A DNA stretch of 64,000 nucleotides from Ditylenchus dipsaci (Eukaryota > Nematoda > Chromadorea > Rhabditida > Anguinidae), in contig SADC01000175.1 of assembly GCA_004194705.1 (NCBI GenBank), forward strand, positions 62,001 through 126,000. Reading direction: 5' to 3'. The number at the start of each line of letters is the position of its first letter. Position 1 is the stretch's first letter. Position numbers and translations under genes: made by a program. Below, piece after piece: positions 21,522 through 34,200 of this stretch. The notes beneath the pieces are model-generated. The model worked only from the letters and a program-made list of their open reading frames with translations, searched no databases and was not told the origin of the DNA.

Positions 21522-21797
21522 GAACCACCACCTTGGCTGGTCCTTGAATTACGTTATAACGAGCGTCGACTGTAAGGCCACCTGTTTTAAAAAAGGGGCC
21601 TTATATCCAGGTTTTGTTTTTAAATGACAAAACCTTTAGTTTTTGAAAAACGATCGGTAAAATCTGAATCTTTGCGATATTTGGATTAGACTGTAAAAGC
21701 AGAAATGGCAAAATCTTTCAAAAATCGGTGTGAAAAAAGTGTCCAACCCTAGGCGGGAACGAACTTTTGAGGATGGCCTTATATCCAAGTTCGACTG

Positions 21798-22430
21798 TAC
21801 TTTTAAAAATTTTAAGATCTGCGAATTTTTAAAATCTGCGAATTCTTTCAGATCCATACATAAAAATTAAATAAAGTTGAGTTAGAGCAGACCTGATATA
21901 TTCGATCACACTTTCATCTTTCTCGTTTTATATAGCGGTTGTCTGGATGGTGTTGTTGATTATTCAATCAACTGTCTCATCCTTTCATAAATAATAACAA
22001 ATATAGCTTTTGAATTCAAACTCTTCCTCCACCTCCCACATCCCTCTTACGCCAGACATATAGTCGTAATCTAAGTGAGATGTATGAGAGTGGGCCAGGT
22101 GTTGGAGAGGTAGTCCACAGGCTCTTAGATCACTATTGACTGATTCATCCACTACTATGTTCGACCAATACTCTTTGCATTGGCAAGACACACTTTAACT
22201 TGGGCTCCCAAGAGTTGATTTTTGAGCACAGAGAGAAAAGTAGGAATGGATCCAAACCTTTCCAAGCAGCCATTACTCATATTAGCCAAGTGGCTGTTAG
22301 AAACCTGGAGCCAATTTATCCACTTTTTCAACACTTTTATTCTGCCAAGCCTTTTTGTCACAACTTATTTTTTTACATACAACCTTATTTATTTCCGAAG
22401 CTTCTTGTTTTTACCCCCCCCCCCGGACAC
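21798..22430. other. No gene supported
   Basis: No exon or clear repeat was recognised in this stretch. Confidence 0.35.
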
Positions 22431-23089
22431 GGACAATTCGCCTCCAGGACAATTCGCCTCCGGGCCGATTCGCCTCCCGGACAATTCGCCTCCAGGACAA
22501 TTCGCCTCCCGGGACAATTCGCCTCCAATTACATTTTTTATTTCCTGCTCCGTCTGTCAGTTCACTCCACGAGCAATAAGCTTATTCTTAGTTTTTATTT
22601 TTGCAGTTAAGGTAATGTTGTAGCTGTATTCGAATCATTTTTTGAACTTTTCTGTCAATCCATCACCGGATCGCCCTAATTTTCTCATAATGTTGTCCAC
22701 ATGGTTCATTTAGATGGTTCCCTTGGATCATGGAGGTCTCCAGCTAGTCAAAAAATTTCAGCCACTAAAGTTACTCAAATTTTAGATACGTTCATCAAAA
22801 CAGCTAGTTATATAAAATATCTCAGATTTAGATGGTTTAGATAAACTGACAAACATTTGACCAAATAGACACTCATGTGAACCAAGTGGATACCCACGTC
22901 GTGTGTTTGGTGTTGCATCTCTTTTTTTAAATTGAATTTTATACCACGTATTCACCGGAAACCTGCATAAAATGGACAATTGCTCCCTGTTCATAAAGAC
23001 ATTCTTACCCTGCTCAGATAATAGAGACAACAATTATTTGACTTCAAAATTTATCAGGCTGTAACCAACTTTATCTGCCTTTCTTTTGA

Positions 23090-23545
23090 TCCAAGTGGAC
23101 GACACATGGTTTAGTTAGTGCATGGATTATCCATGAGAACTAAAGTTGGATCATAGGAAAAAATTTTAAATTTTAAAAGTTCTTTACAAGACGAAAATAT
23201 TAATATCCGGGTACCAGTACACTACCTGAGTACAACAATATCAAGTGGTCGTCAATTTGGTGCAAATTTTTTTACGTTTTTCATATTCCGAAACCTGTTT
23301 TCTGGACTAATTTGGGCATGCTGAAGATGGTTCAATAATAGTAAAAGAAGGTTTTGTATGGTATTTTTTAGTTATTGGGAAATAATTGAACTCGCCAAAA
23401 CTAGAAAATAGCTTACAAAACGGCATTTCACCACTATCAAACCATCTTCAGCATTCCCGAGTTAGTCCAGAAAATAGGTTTTGGAACCCAAAAAAGTAAA
23501 AAAAAAATTGCTCCAAGTGGACGACCACTTGGTTTGGTCGGTTCA
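23090..23545. mobile_element. Hairpin element of the GCTGAAGATGG family
   Basis: The arms at about 23270-23350 and 23420-23500 contain GCATGCTGAAGATGGTT / AACCATCTTCAGCATTCCC. CCAAGTGG(A/T)CGACCACTTGG words stand at the borders. Same family as 7825-8640. Confidence 0.6.
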
Positions 23546-23576
23546 GACTACAAATTTTTTCAAAATGTACGAATTT

Positions 23577-23645
23577 GAAAAGTGTGGACCATTTCGTGTG
23601 TGGACCAATTTGGTGTGGATCAGTTTGGTGCGGATCGATTCGCTT
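23577..23645. repeat. GTGTGGACCAATTTGGT iterons
   Basis: Four degenerate 16-17 bp units of the type GTGTGGACCAATTTGGT in tandem, next to the hairpin element. No inverted mate was found. Confidence 0.45.
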
Positions 23646-24207
23646 AACGCCCGTAAATAACCTGGACGAGGGATACCTACCTCTAATTGTGGGGATCGGT
23701 TCAGTGAACTCAAAATTTACATTTGATAGCATGGTTGGTTTTCGATTTAATTTTTTTTTCAAAATTTCAGGCCATCCACGTGAACATACACCTGACCTAA
23801 AGGTACCTACCCTGGGTTTTGGGGTCCAGATGGGTGAAACCGCGGTTTCGGTCCTATCAAACAGGATTTACCACACAATTTCACGTCGAAAATAAGGGTT
23901 TGAATGTGGTGTGTTGACTGTTACTTTTCAAAAATTACTTCTACTATTTTTTTGTACCGGAGGCGAATTGTCCGGAGGCGAATTGTCCCGGAGGCGAATT
24001 GTCCTGGAGGCGAATTGTCCCGGAGGCGAATTGTCCTGGAGGCGAATTGTCCCGGGAGGCGAATTGTCCCGGAGGCGAATTGTCCCGGAGGCGAATTGTC
24101 CTGGAGGCGAATTGTCCTGGAGGCGAATTGTCCCGGGAGGCGAATCGGCCCGGAGGCGAATTGTCCCGGGAGGCGAATTGTCCGGAGGCGAATTGTCGCG
24201 GACCCCC

Positions 24208-25918
24208 CCCCCTCCTTCAAAAAAGCTACTCAGTTTTACCCCCCCCCCCCCCCACAGTAATTTTTCAGAAGTAACTACAACATATTATTTTTTTGATAAA
24301 TACGGTGCCCGGTGCCAAAAATTTGAAGGCTGGTGTTCGGTGCGGTGTCAGGCGCCAAGATATTCCAGCCGGTGCCCGGTGCGGTGCCGAAAGTTCGAAA
24401 TTTACAGCACTGGTAAAAACCGAATATCATCAATTTTTCTATTTCCTAAAAAACAAAATGTACCGAAAATTACTCAATTTCCAATTTCCTTTCTCCCATT
24501 ACTTTATTTTTGTCTGAATTTTTTGCCAACGATATTCTCTCCCGCACTTGAGTGCTTGCTCGTGGAATTGCTTCCAGCTCGATGTCGCTTGCCTTCATTT
24601 TGCTCTTTCAACTTCTCGACTTCTTTCTATGGACATTATTCATAGGAATTTTATTTTTTTTCACCATGTTCTCTATAGAGAGAATAGAGAGAATTTTGGC
24701 TAAAAAGTGCCTTGTTTTTTCTCTTTTGGTCAAAAATGCAAGTATCTGATCAATTTTTTTAAAGTGATGACACTAACAGGTAGCCCTGCCATTCTAGTTT
24801 TTATTGGTGTATCGTTCGTCGCAGTATCTCTGTAAAATATAGCACAAAAAGGTAAAAGCATGAATCAAATTATTTTTCCAACTTGCTTCATACTTCGATG
24901 TTTTTGCGCTATATTTTGCAAAGATGATCCAACAAATAATACGTCATTAGAATCTAGAATCCTGAGTCTATCTAATAGTGTTATCGCTTTGAAAAAATTG
25001 TTTATATACTCCCACCTTGACTAAAATTCCAAAAAACAAGGCACTTTTCAGCCGAAACAAGGCAGATATAAGATTTTTCATTTTTTTACTCTTTTGCTTG
25101 GTATATTTCGTAGAAGAGAATTTGCGTAAAATACGACATTTTGAGAGGGGTTTTGAAGAAAAATGTCATTTTATCCAGCGCTTTATGGCCATTTTAAGGC
25201 AAAAAAACAGAATTTTGACCAGAAATTTCAAAAATAAAAAATATTTTGGGTCCCAAAAAAGGACAAATCTTTTTAAAAAATAACTGAAAAATAAAATAAA
25301 ATGAAGTCGTGTGCTGATCTCGTGATTGAATAAGCGGAATTAGTAGAGCTTGAGATAACTGTATAAAGGCTAAAATTATTTCCTCATAGTCAAAGGTGGT
25401 AGAAGGTCTTTTTAGAAGATGGAGTTTTTTTTTTGAAGAAATGGGCCACTTTATTTTGCCTTTATTTTAGTAGTCATAGTCGAAGTGATTCATAAAAATT
25501 CAACAGGATTATTTTTTATTACGTTTAAGCCATATAAAAGCCTTTAGAGCAATAAAATTGAGTCTAAATCCAGGAGTTTTATCGTCTAAACACATTGAAG
25601 ATAGGCATTAAAAGCTTTTTTTTTCACTTCCACACGTTCAGCCTTAACGGCTTGTTTTCCACTCAAGCAAACTTGAAAGCGGAAAAACAATCTGTTTGAT
25701 TAAAAACTATAATAAGAAACATCTTGAAAAAGTTATCCTCTTTTTTATTCCACATCCGAGCTTGAAGTAAATGCTCTTGGCACGATTTTATGAATGTATA
25801 GCTTCTTTTTATGGTATTTTTTATGAAAGTATGAAGCTTGAAGCATAAATCTAACCTGTCTTCACTTGTTTTACCAGTCAACAATATTGAACTAGTTTAT
25901 ACGAAAAGTTTTTACATA
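24208..25918. other. Gene-free; poly-C runs, GGTGCCCGGTGC repeats, shared hairpin
   Basis: 24303-24395 repeats GGTGCCCGGTGCGGTGCC words. 24720-25010 shares sequence with 14170-14420 (CTGTAAAATATAGCACAAAA against TATATTTTGCAAAGATG), so it is a second copy of that hairpin element. 25010-25900 is AT-rich without exons. Confidence 0.45.
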
Positions 25919-26168
25919 CAGGGTGAGTCGTAAAAACTGCATCATTTTCGAAAATTTTTGTCAGGGGCTTTTGCGGATCGGTGAAAATCTGAAAAAATTG
26001 AGGTTCCACCCAATAATTTGTAACATTAATATCAACACCTAAAAACATTTTATTAGCAATAAAAATATATCAACCTAATCATCTGTGAATCAAAATTCAT
26101 TTAAACAATCGAAGGCAGTTGAATAGTCCGGATTTCAAAAAATGTAGAAGTTTTTACGACTAACCCTT
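25919..26168. mobile_element. Tc1-type MITE
   Basis: 250 bp between TA dinucleotides with TIR CAGGGTGAGTCGTAAAAAC and right end GTTTTTACGACTAACCCTT. No ORF. The CAGGGTG start relates it to 4082-5023 and 31069-31427. Confidence 0.8.
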
Positions 26169-26184
26169 TAGTCTAGCAAATATT

Positions 26185-26347
26185 GGGCCTTACACTATAA
26201 TCGGGTGCGTTTTTGTCTTGGCCCTTCTGTTGATTTTTTCTAATTTTTGAGTGTTTAGGCAAGGGTTGGCCAGCGTATTTTAGAACAGACTCAAAGAAGG
26301 GAAAGCGGGTACCGAAGCAAAAAACGCACCTGATTATAGTGTAAGGC
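26185..26347. mobile_element. hAT-like MITE with 8-bp duplication
   Basis: 163 bp with ends GGGCCTTACACTATAATC and GATTATAGTGTAAGGC. CAAATATT is duplicated exactly at 26177-26184 and 26348-26355. No coding capacity. Confidence 0.9.
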
Positions 26348-26355
26348 CAAATATT

Positions 26356-27525
26356 ACGGGAGTTTATAGGGTACTCACAATGGAGGTCGCAAAGCGGATG
26401 TCGAAGCCTTTGAAATCCCGTGGCTCTGCAAATTTTCAAGATTTCACCATTCTGTAAAGTTATTTTAATCTAATTCTCAATGTCCTTTTACCAAAAATAA
26501 CAACTTTCCAGTAGTTGGACCGGAAAAATAAAAAGCTAGAATCGAACTACCAACTTCCTACTTCGATATCCGATCTCCTACCTCCCTTCGTGAGCGAGCC
26601 CTTAGACCAGGGCTCCCAAATGTATTTTTTTAATTGGCATATATTCCATTTTATAGGACTTCTCATTTCTGTTTCTAATTTTTTCCCAAAAATTCGGCTC
26701 CACCCTGCCTTGGATCATTGATCGCATGATGCTCTTAAAATATTCTTTAATTTTGCATCCAGCTTTATTTTTCTCTTTTGCTTGAATTTCTTTTTGTGTA
26801 ACTTCAAAATCAAGATAAGCATTTCTTTATCTAGTTCGAGATTTTATACAGTTTTGAGAAAATGACTTGACTTGTCTATTTAAGAATTTATTTGTATACA
26901 TAATTTATCAAGATTCAGGTAGTGAGTTTCAAGTTGCAACACTTGCCTCCACATAAGCCTTTAAATCTTTCCCAGCTTAATTAATAGCTCACGTATAAAC
27001 TTTTAGCTATGTTCCATTGACCACTTGAATTGATTGCTTTAGGCTAATAGATAAATCTGTCGCAAGTAGAAAAATTAGCAACAAAAGACTTCCTCTTTTT
27101 GCTCCAACTTGTTTACATTATAAACCCTGAAAGTTTACAATAACAAAAGAGAAAATTCTTGATTGTGTATCATTTTGGTGGAAAATATAGTGATCGCAAG
27201 TGAAATTTAATATGCCTTATAGTAGTCGATATTCACTTCATTATGTTTGTTTCTTTTTATTGATTTTATGAAAACCTTTTTGATTTTTAAATGTTTCAAA
27301 AAGGGCTAGATGAAAAAAAGTACAGTCAAGCCGCGATATAAGAGCACCTAAATTTTGACGGATTTCGTCAGTATTGTACAAGTCGCACAATATCGAAGAA
27401 ATTACACCATCTATAAGGGCACCTTATCCTATCCTCAAAACCTCCAATTCAAATATTTGGAACAGGATTAAATCCCGATGGTAGCAAGCGTAATTTTTTC
27501 ATGACAATAATTCTGAAATGGCCTT
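26356..27525. other. AT-rich upstream region; pogo-MITE remnant
   Basis: No exon seen. 27325-27440 contains one pogo-like TIR (CAGTCAAGCCGCGATATAAG, cassette AGAGCACC) and further TATAAGGGCACC words but no right end. Confidence 0.4.
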
Positions 27526-27527
27526 AA

Positions 27528-27765
27528 AGGGGCATACCAGCGCGTTACACTGCAAATTAAGGCGGGGACCAGTAATTTTTCAAAAAGCGTTCTTGTTTTC
27601 ACTTGTTTCATTTCAAGTGTGATATTTATGACTTTATCCTACTCTTAAAAAAATAGACAGAAAACTTTTGTCATATCAGGTAGAACGCTTAGAAAAAATA
27701 GTCAAGAGAGAAATAGATTGCTGGTTCCCGCTTTAATTGCAGTGTAACTCGCTGGTGACGTGGAT
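27528..27765. mobile_element. Diverged TTAA MITE upstream of dig-1
   Basis: Starts AGGGGCATACCAGCG next to TTAA. Inverted AAGGCGGGGACCAGTA / TGCTGGTTCCCGC and CAGTGTAAC words are present, but the right end no longer matches. Lies about 350 bp upstream of the dig-1 start codon. Confidence 0.5.
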
Positions 27766-28110
27766 AGGTATGGGTGTCCACCTCGAGAATCGGATCCTTA
27801 GGTATAACCTCCGAGGTGCCAAGCTAATACCATGGCGAGAACCCCGAAAAAGAATTTTTTCTACTACTGGAATTTAGAATTACACTGTCATATACTCATT
27901 TTTTTTTGTCAGAGTTCATTATTTTAATTTTTTAAATGGTTTTAACTATTCAGGTATTTCAAGCAATTACCGTACAACTTTCAAGTGAAAAAAACTGCCA
28001 TCTGCAAAATTACTGCTATTTTCGACTCTTATGTCATTAGTAATTTCAATCAGAAAATTAAGAGCTGCCGAATTAATATAAGCCGAGAACAAGGCTAGTA
28101 TACCTTAGAG

Positions 28111-28284
28111 ATGGGGCGAAAACAAATCGCCTTGTCATTGCTTTTGCTACTGTGTGGGTTTACAACAAATGGAATTGTACAAGCACAGTGGCTGGATGGA
28201 ATTGATGAAAAGAATCTACAGGATCACTGCTGCAAGTGCAGGATGTGATGCGTCAGCTTAGGAGAATGAAAAGGGCAACAAGAG
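28111..28284 (+). CDS. dig-1: dig-1 exon 1: signal peptide
   Basis: The ATG at 28111 opens [19 protein letters not shown], a classic signal peptide with likely cleavage after VQA. The exon ends at a strong donor (AGAG then gtgggt). The second half reads well only in another frame ([19 protein letters not shown]), which fits the phase of exon 2 exactly. One base is therefore missing, probably in the A-run at 28208-28211. Confidence 0.65.
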
Positions 28285-31200
28285 GTGGGTGAATCGCCAA
28301 TCTCCAACAACCTATTGGATTGGGAATCGAAGTACAGAGTGTAACAAGAAATTCCCCATTTTGAAGTGTCCATAAGTTTTTTTCTAGGTCTTTTTTTTTG
28401 AAATTCTGTTTTTACAGACCGATTTGTCTCGCCGACAATATTTGTCAAGGGTAAAATGTCAAAAACACCATTTTGCTTGATCCCCCTGTGGTTTGGGTTT
28501 TGGCCATCCAGGGGCGACACACAAACCAAACCCAAACCACAAGGGGAACCTAGTTAAATCATGTTTTCACATTTTACACTATACAAATATTGACGGAAAG
28601 AAAATCGATCTGCAAAAAAAGAATTTCAAAAAACGACCTGGAAAAAAGTTATGGTCATTTCAAAATGGGGGAATTTCTTATTACCCCTGCATTTGCGTTT
28701 CTAAGTATGGTTTTACTGGAGATACTATTTTAGGTCAAATCTTACGGGAAACTTTTTTCAGTTAAATAAATAGATAACAGAAACTTGAGAAACCTGTGCA
28801 ATAAATCATCTAATAAGTTTCTTTAATTTTATTTTAGCGGAAACGATAGAAGTTTGGGGTGAAAGGACGTATCAGTGACTTTTTCATTTTAAAAAAGTCA
28901 CTGAAACGTCAACGCACTAAAATTTGCTGGCTTTCGCAGGTCACCGCTCAAATTCGAATACAGTGTTTGAACTGCCATATGGATAGCCTTCTAAATTTTC
29001 GAGCAATTTCGGACAAGTAATCAGGGAGATAGAGCTAGTTGACTTCGGCAACTTGATTCTGGTTACCAATAAAGAATATTATATCTATAATACGGCACAG
29101 GTAACGAACAAGCACCCCAAAAAAATCAATAGGGGGGACCAAGGCAAAAAATTTAAAAAATAAAAACAATCAACAGGGGGGACCAAGGCATCAGTCAAAC
29201 CTCGATAACCCACCGCCCCAAAATGTCCGTTCCCGCCTAGGGTCCGCCTTTTTTTACACTGATTTCTGAACAATTTTGCTAGTTCTGTTTTCGCAGTCTG
29301 TTTTCCTATTTTTAAAAAAAGGTGGCGGTTTATCGAGGTTTTGCTTATTCAGAGGAATTTTTTCACAATTCTAAAAAACAATCGGCAAAATCGGAATCCT
29401 CACGATATTCGCTATGAAATACGCACACGCGCATTAAGTAAAACCACGCGACTTTAAAAAATCACGCAAATGCAGAACCTAACGGTAGACAAAAGACATA
29501 GCCAGACAATTTTTTATTGAATTACAAACGAGTCAACAATTTTGCTCAGAGTCTGAATGAGTCCACTACTTTCGCTTCTCCGCGTGTGTCTTCGTGTGCT
29601 CTTCAGCCGCTTTGAGGAAATTAGCCTTGTTCTTCTCATATTCTTCAGCAAGATCAGCGCGCAGAGGATGGGACAGCTCCGGCTCAGCGATGAGGGCCAG
29701 CAACGCTTCGATCACTGCAAAAATGGAATGAGGGAATTTTTCATGCCCAACAGAACTAAACAAAACCAAACCCTGTTGAGTACGCGTGGCAGGCTTCCAG
29801 TGCTCAGTGCTGATTATCGAAATGCAAACCAGGCCAGTCTCATCAACATTCGGATGGTAGATCTTCGTCTCGAATCTTGAAAATTATTTCTATATTCACT
29901 ATGATACAATTATGACTTACCTGAGAACCGGAGGCTTGAACGGATATTCCGGTGGAAATTCGACGGTCACTTTGAAGGCCCTTTGTTGTACGGCGCAGCA
30001 TCCGGAAGAATCAGGAGAGTCCAGCGCGACATGTTGTTCTCATCGAAAGAATCCACCTTGATAGAAGACGAGTTACTGGATTGCATGTCCGTCAATTCCT
30101 AAAGATATAGTTCGAAACATCACTTCATTTACTCCAATTTAACAAACCTTTCGCAAGCGATTCAGATTTGACGCCATTGAGCTGCAACAGAAGCGTTAAG
30201 TTGCGTATCAAGCAGAGAGAGAAATGAGTACCGCATCTAGGCGAAACGAGTTGATGCTGCAAGTGTCAAACTAAGTGCCGGGATACAAATAATTTTAAAT
30301 GACAAATTTATAACCGAAATTCGGAGTCATAATCGTTTTTTATGTCAAAATCGACAAAATGCTGAGAAATCAGCGCACTTGAGAGCCCTAGAATAAATTA
30401 GGGTTGGTTGATTGGTAATTACCCGGGTAATTACGCGGGTAATTACCCGGAAAAATACGTTTCCGGCCTTATTCCTCCGTAATTACTTGGGTAATTACTC
30501 GAAATCACCCGGGTAATTACCCGGAGAAATATTTTTTCCGGAGAATTACCCAACCCTAGAAAAATTCTCCAATTGTTCAGCCAATCCTGTTGTTGTGGAA
30601 GCTACTGTTAATGGCAGCTCTTCTACAAACGGAAGCAATGGAGGGAGATGCATAATATCTGCAGATCAGGCAGTTCACTTTTGTGGATTTGCCGAAGAAG
30701 GTTAGGAGTGTGTGATGAAAATAGGTGTTGTAGTGGTGGTGCAATTTTTCAGTAGTCATACTAATTCACGTAGTAAAAGCGTTGTGGTTGTGGTAACTCG
30801 CTTATAATTTTCATCAAAGTGCTGTGCTCGTTTGCTGTTTTCTTTTTTATAACCTCTAACCATTCAGTTTATTTAGTCAATGTCCCACCCATACCTCCTC
30901 CCGAAGCTGGCCATTGTCGTCAAAGCCAACTGAGTGGTCGAGAGATTTGCTATCCTCGTTATGAGGAGCTTGACACCACCTGCACTGATGCTGGAAGCGA
31001 TCGCTCTGGACTGGTTGCACCTCCTGTCATTCAACATGCCACGTGAGTCTTTTCTTCTGGGCTTTATAGGGTGTTTCAATAAATTCGCTGGTTTTGAAAT
31101 TGCCATAACTTTTTTGTTGGTCTTTTCTAGAAATTCTGGATTTACCAATCGATTTTTCTAGCCTACAATATATGTTTTGGCGTAGAATGTCGAAAACATG

Positions 31201-34200
31201 ATTTTTGCTTGGTCCCCCTGCGGTTTGGGTCCTGGTCCGTGGATTGCCTCTGGATAGGTAGGGCCTAAACGACAGGGGGACCGAGAAAAATCGTGTTTTT
31301 GACAATATACACCCAAAAAATATAGTCGGCGAGAAAAATTGATTGGTTAAAACAGAATTTCGAAAAAAAAGCCTAATAAAAGAAGTTATGGCAAAATTGA
31401 AATCAGTGAATTTATTGAAACACCCTGTACAGTATTTTGAAGGTCTTTAACGAACTGTACTTACCTATGATTTTTCAGAGTGCGAGCAATGGCGTTTGTC
31501 CCACCCGACAATTTGAACCGTCTGATTAGGCAGTACTATAGACAGCTAGGAAAGCCTTTGCATAAGAACGAATCTGCACTAGATACTGAAAAGGCCAAGT
31601 CATTTCTTTTTGTCAAGTACCACTGCGAGTTTGGATATGAAATGGTTGATGAGATTGACACTATGTTTTGTCAGGTATTCTTACTTTCCACACAATCCAT
31701 ACTCATAGCAACCGCTCGTCCGGACTCTTTAGACAATAAAGGTCAAAGCTTGGATAGTCAGTTATGACAATATATCGAAACTGATACAGTCAAACCTCGA
31801 TAATCCGCCACCTCATGGGACCGATCCGAGGGTGGCGGATTATCGAGGTGGCGGTTTAGCGGGGGTAAACTTTGTTGAGTTTCTTTGACGGCCAACCAAA
31901 TCGGGCTTATCGAGGGTGGCGGTTTATCGAGGGTGGCGGTTTAGCGGGGTGGCGGATTATCGAGGTTTGACTGTAGTCCATATTTTGACCTGGATTGTCT
32001 AGGCCGTCCGGACCAGGCCGGCGCGGTCACTGTGCTCATACTGAAACTATAAAGCATTTAGAACAGTCAATGGGTGCTGACAAGCCCAGTGTGCAGAGGA
32101 AAAGGTAAACTTTTTTTTTATCTCTTATACAACAAAAATATCTTAAACATTTTTTTAGGCCTCTGCGAAAAGGACAATGGAAACTGTAGTCACTCCTGCA
32201 TATCCTACGACAACAGGACTATAGAGTGTCGCTGCCCTAAAGGAATGGTGTTGAATGGAGATGGCAAGAAGTGTGAAAGTAAGGCTGACATCTTTTGCTT
32301 CAATAAGTTTACAAACATATTGTTATTCAGAACCGATTCCAAAAAGTTTGTGTCGGAAATTGGCTGGTTGCACTTGCACCTCAATCACCCCAAATGCCCA
32401 GTACTCCTGCACTTGTCCAAAGGAAGAGAAATGCTTGTGTAAGCCTATTTAATGTTTGCAGTAGGGTTTGCAGATGCTAAAATGATGGAAAAATTTTAGT
32501 GTTGCATGGATTGCCTAAAATCTACTTGGAACCAAGTCCACCATTTGAAGTTGAGCCAGGAGGTAATTTAAACATCACCTGTGCGGCTGTTTCTTACCCC
32601 TTTCCTGAAATATATTGGCAACGGTTTGTTTTCTATATGTAGGGTCTGGTGCAGATATGGTGTCCAACAAATTCCTTGGTCCACCTATCGATTATTCTAT
32701 AAATTTTTATATTTTTTAAACAAAAAACAGACGTTTTTTTTAACAATTTGTGACACCATTTCTGAACTAGAATTTTTTAAATTTAAAATTTTTGTAATGT
32801 CTCTATTTTAGTGAAAACGAAGAGGTTGGTGACAGTTCACAAAAACCGGGCATGGTCAAGACTGAGCAAGTTTTGATGATCAAAGAGATCTACAAGAATA
32901 CTGAGTTCACTTGTCACGCCAAAAATGATGTGGGCGCTACCAAGAGAGTCGTCAATGTGGTTATCACTGGTTTGTGATTTTCTCTTGTCCTTTGCGAGGG
33001 AACCTGACGTATTTATTCCAACACTGGTCTCTTGTAAAATGAATCGTAGAGGACATTTTTGACGGCTCAACCGCCTAATATTAGTTACTGAAAAAATTCA
33101 AATTTTTTTGCCCTTTTTTGTTTTCTGAAATTCCGCGATTTTCTGAGGAAAATGACCGAAACACGTTTTTAGGAGTTTTCTGTGGATCGGCGTGATTTGA
33201 AATTGAGATTCAAAATTTTCAGGATTCCAAAGCCAGAATCCTTTGGGATTTCCGTCTCGTTGCCACGCTTTAGTTTCACTATAAATTTTTAGATTGGTGT
33301 CTCTTACTTTTTTTGATGGCTGAATAATGAGAAATGTTTTTTTCTATCAATAATATTGACGGGAGGAGTTGCGATACCGCGAACTATACTCCGACAAATG
33401 CAGCAATCGAAATCTTAAAACATTAGACTTTAGGACCCGGTTCTGCTCCTGTTTTAAAGGGGATCAATGCTGGTCGGACTTCTCTCAACGCCACTTGGGA
33501 TCCGCCAAATGTGCTCAACCGTCCAGTCACCTCTTACACCATCTATTACACAACCAATGGTTTGGAGCCAGTCAAGAATTGGAACAAGATGGAAGTTGAT
33601 GGTCAGTCAAATATTCGTTTACATCCTCCACTAAAGCTTGACTTGCAGAACCCCATCACCATGCCACCATTAAGGATTTGCTGCCTGACACTCCATATAC
33701 CATTCGTATTCGAGCCAACGATCCAATGGGAGACGGCAAATTGTCCAGTCCAGTATCCATTAACACCCAAAAACCAGGTAATATTTTTAAGGAAAGTTTC
33801 GGATTTAAATTAATATATTTTCAGCTAAACGTCCAAGTGTTTTCATCCCTGAAGGTGAACAACTCCTTGTGCCTCCGAAGCAATCATTTACCATTGGATG
33901 TAACGTGACTAGAGGCGATCCTATTCCTTCGGTTCAATGGGAGTCTAAGTAAATTTTTATTGAATAAATGGAGTAAGCTAATACTATTGGTTGCAGAGGT
34001 AGAGCCATAAGCAGTCCAAGAGAAAGCCGGTTTATCACTCTCCAACATGTCGGACTGTATGAAAACACAGATTTCTTGTGTGTAGCAGAAAATGAAGCTG
34101 GCAAAAGCACCAAGACTATCAAAGTTATCATAACAGGTATTAGCTACAACATATCACAAGAATTTAATAGACCTTTTTGCTTCGAAATTTTTTGTAGGCT

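Larger units (their letters stand above)
19635..21572. mobile_element. Middle pogo-like element, cassette TATAACGTTAC
   Basis: Ends CAGTCTACACTCGTTATAAC and GTTATAACGAGCGTCGACTG, next to TA 19633-19634 and 21573-21574. It is enlarged by two later insertions: the 228-bp pogo-like MITE at 19666-19893 and the iteron element at 20264-21521. Confidence 0.75.
19617..21797. mobile_element. Outermost of three nested pogo-like elements
   Basis: Left end CAGTCGAACCTAGATATA at 19617 and right end TATATCCAAGTTCGACTG ending at 21797, both next to TA. The left TIR is interrupted within its ATATA by the next element. Removing 19635-21572 with one TA makes it continue as AAGGCCACC, matching the right TIR, which reads AAGGCCATCC. 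The interior is of the shared pogo-MITE type (21640-21760). Confidence 0.75.
22431..24207. mobile_element. Iteron-armed element, GGAGGCGAATTGTCC unit
   Basis: Six units of GACAATTCGCCTCC(A/C)G at 22431-22528 face about fifteen inverted units at 23957-24207. C-runs of uncertain length abut both ends, so the target duplication cannot be read. The interior carries another hairpin element (23090-23545). The long reading frames over the right array are simply translated repeat. Confidence 0.8.
29463..30655. repeat. Segmental duplication, copy 1
   Basis: This stretch matches 39449-42803 at high identity, including UTRs, introns and flanks of the E2 gene and the downstream phrase ATTGTTCAGCCAATCCTGTT. 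Copy 1 has an iteron MITE (30399-30558) that copy 2 lacks. Copy 2 has the telomere-repeat element (40311-40558) and a Helitron (40595-42641) that copy 1 lacks. Confidence 0.85.

Noticed and set aside
21985..22361. Minus-strand open frames of about 68 codons as a small gene
   Set aside because: No domain, no splice partners and no homologous motif; a chance open frame.
23957..24207. CRISPR-like regular array
   Set aside because: Units are directly adjacent without unique spacers, and the context is an animal genome. It is an iteron arm.
23911..24645. A 244-codon open frame and several overlapping ones on both strands
   Set aside because: They run over the GGAGGCGAATTGTCC iteron array, whose 15-17 bp unit happens to keep frames open. 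The amino-acid repeats are translated satellite, not protein.
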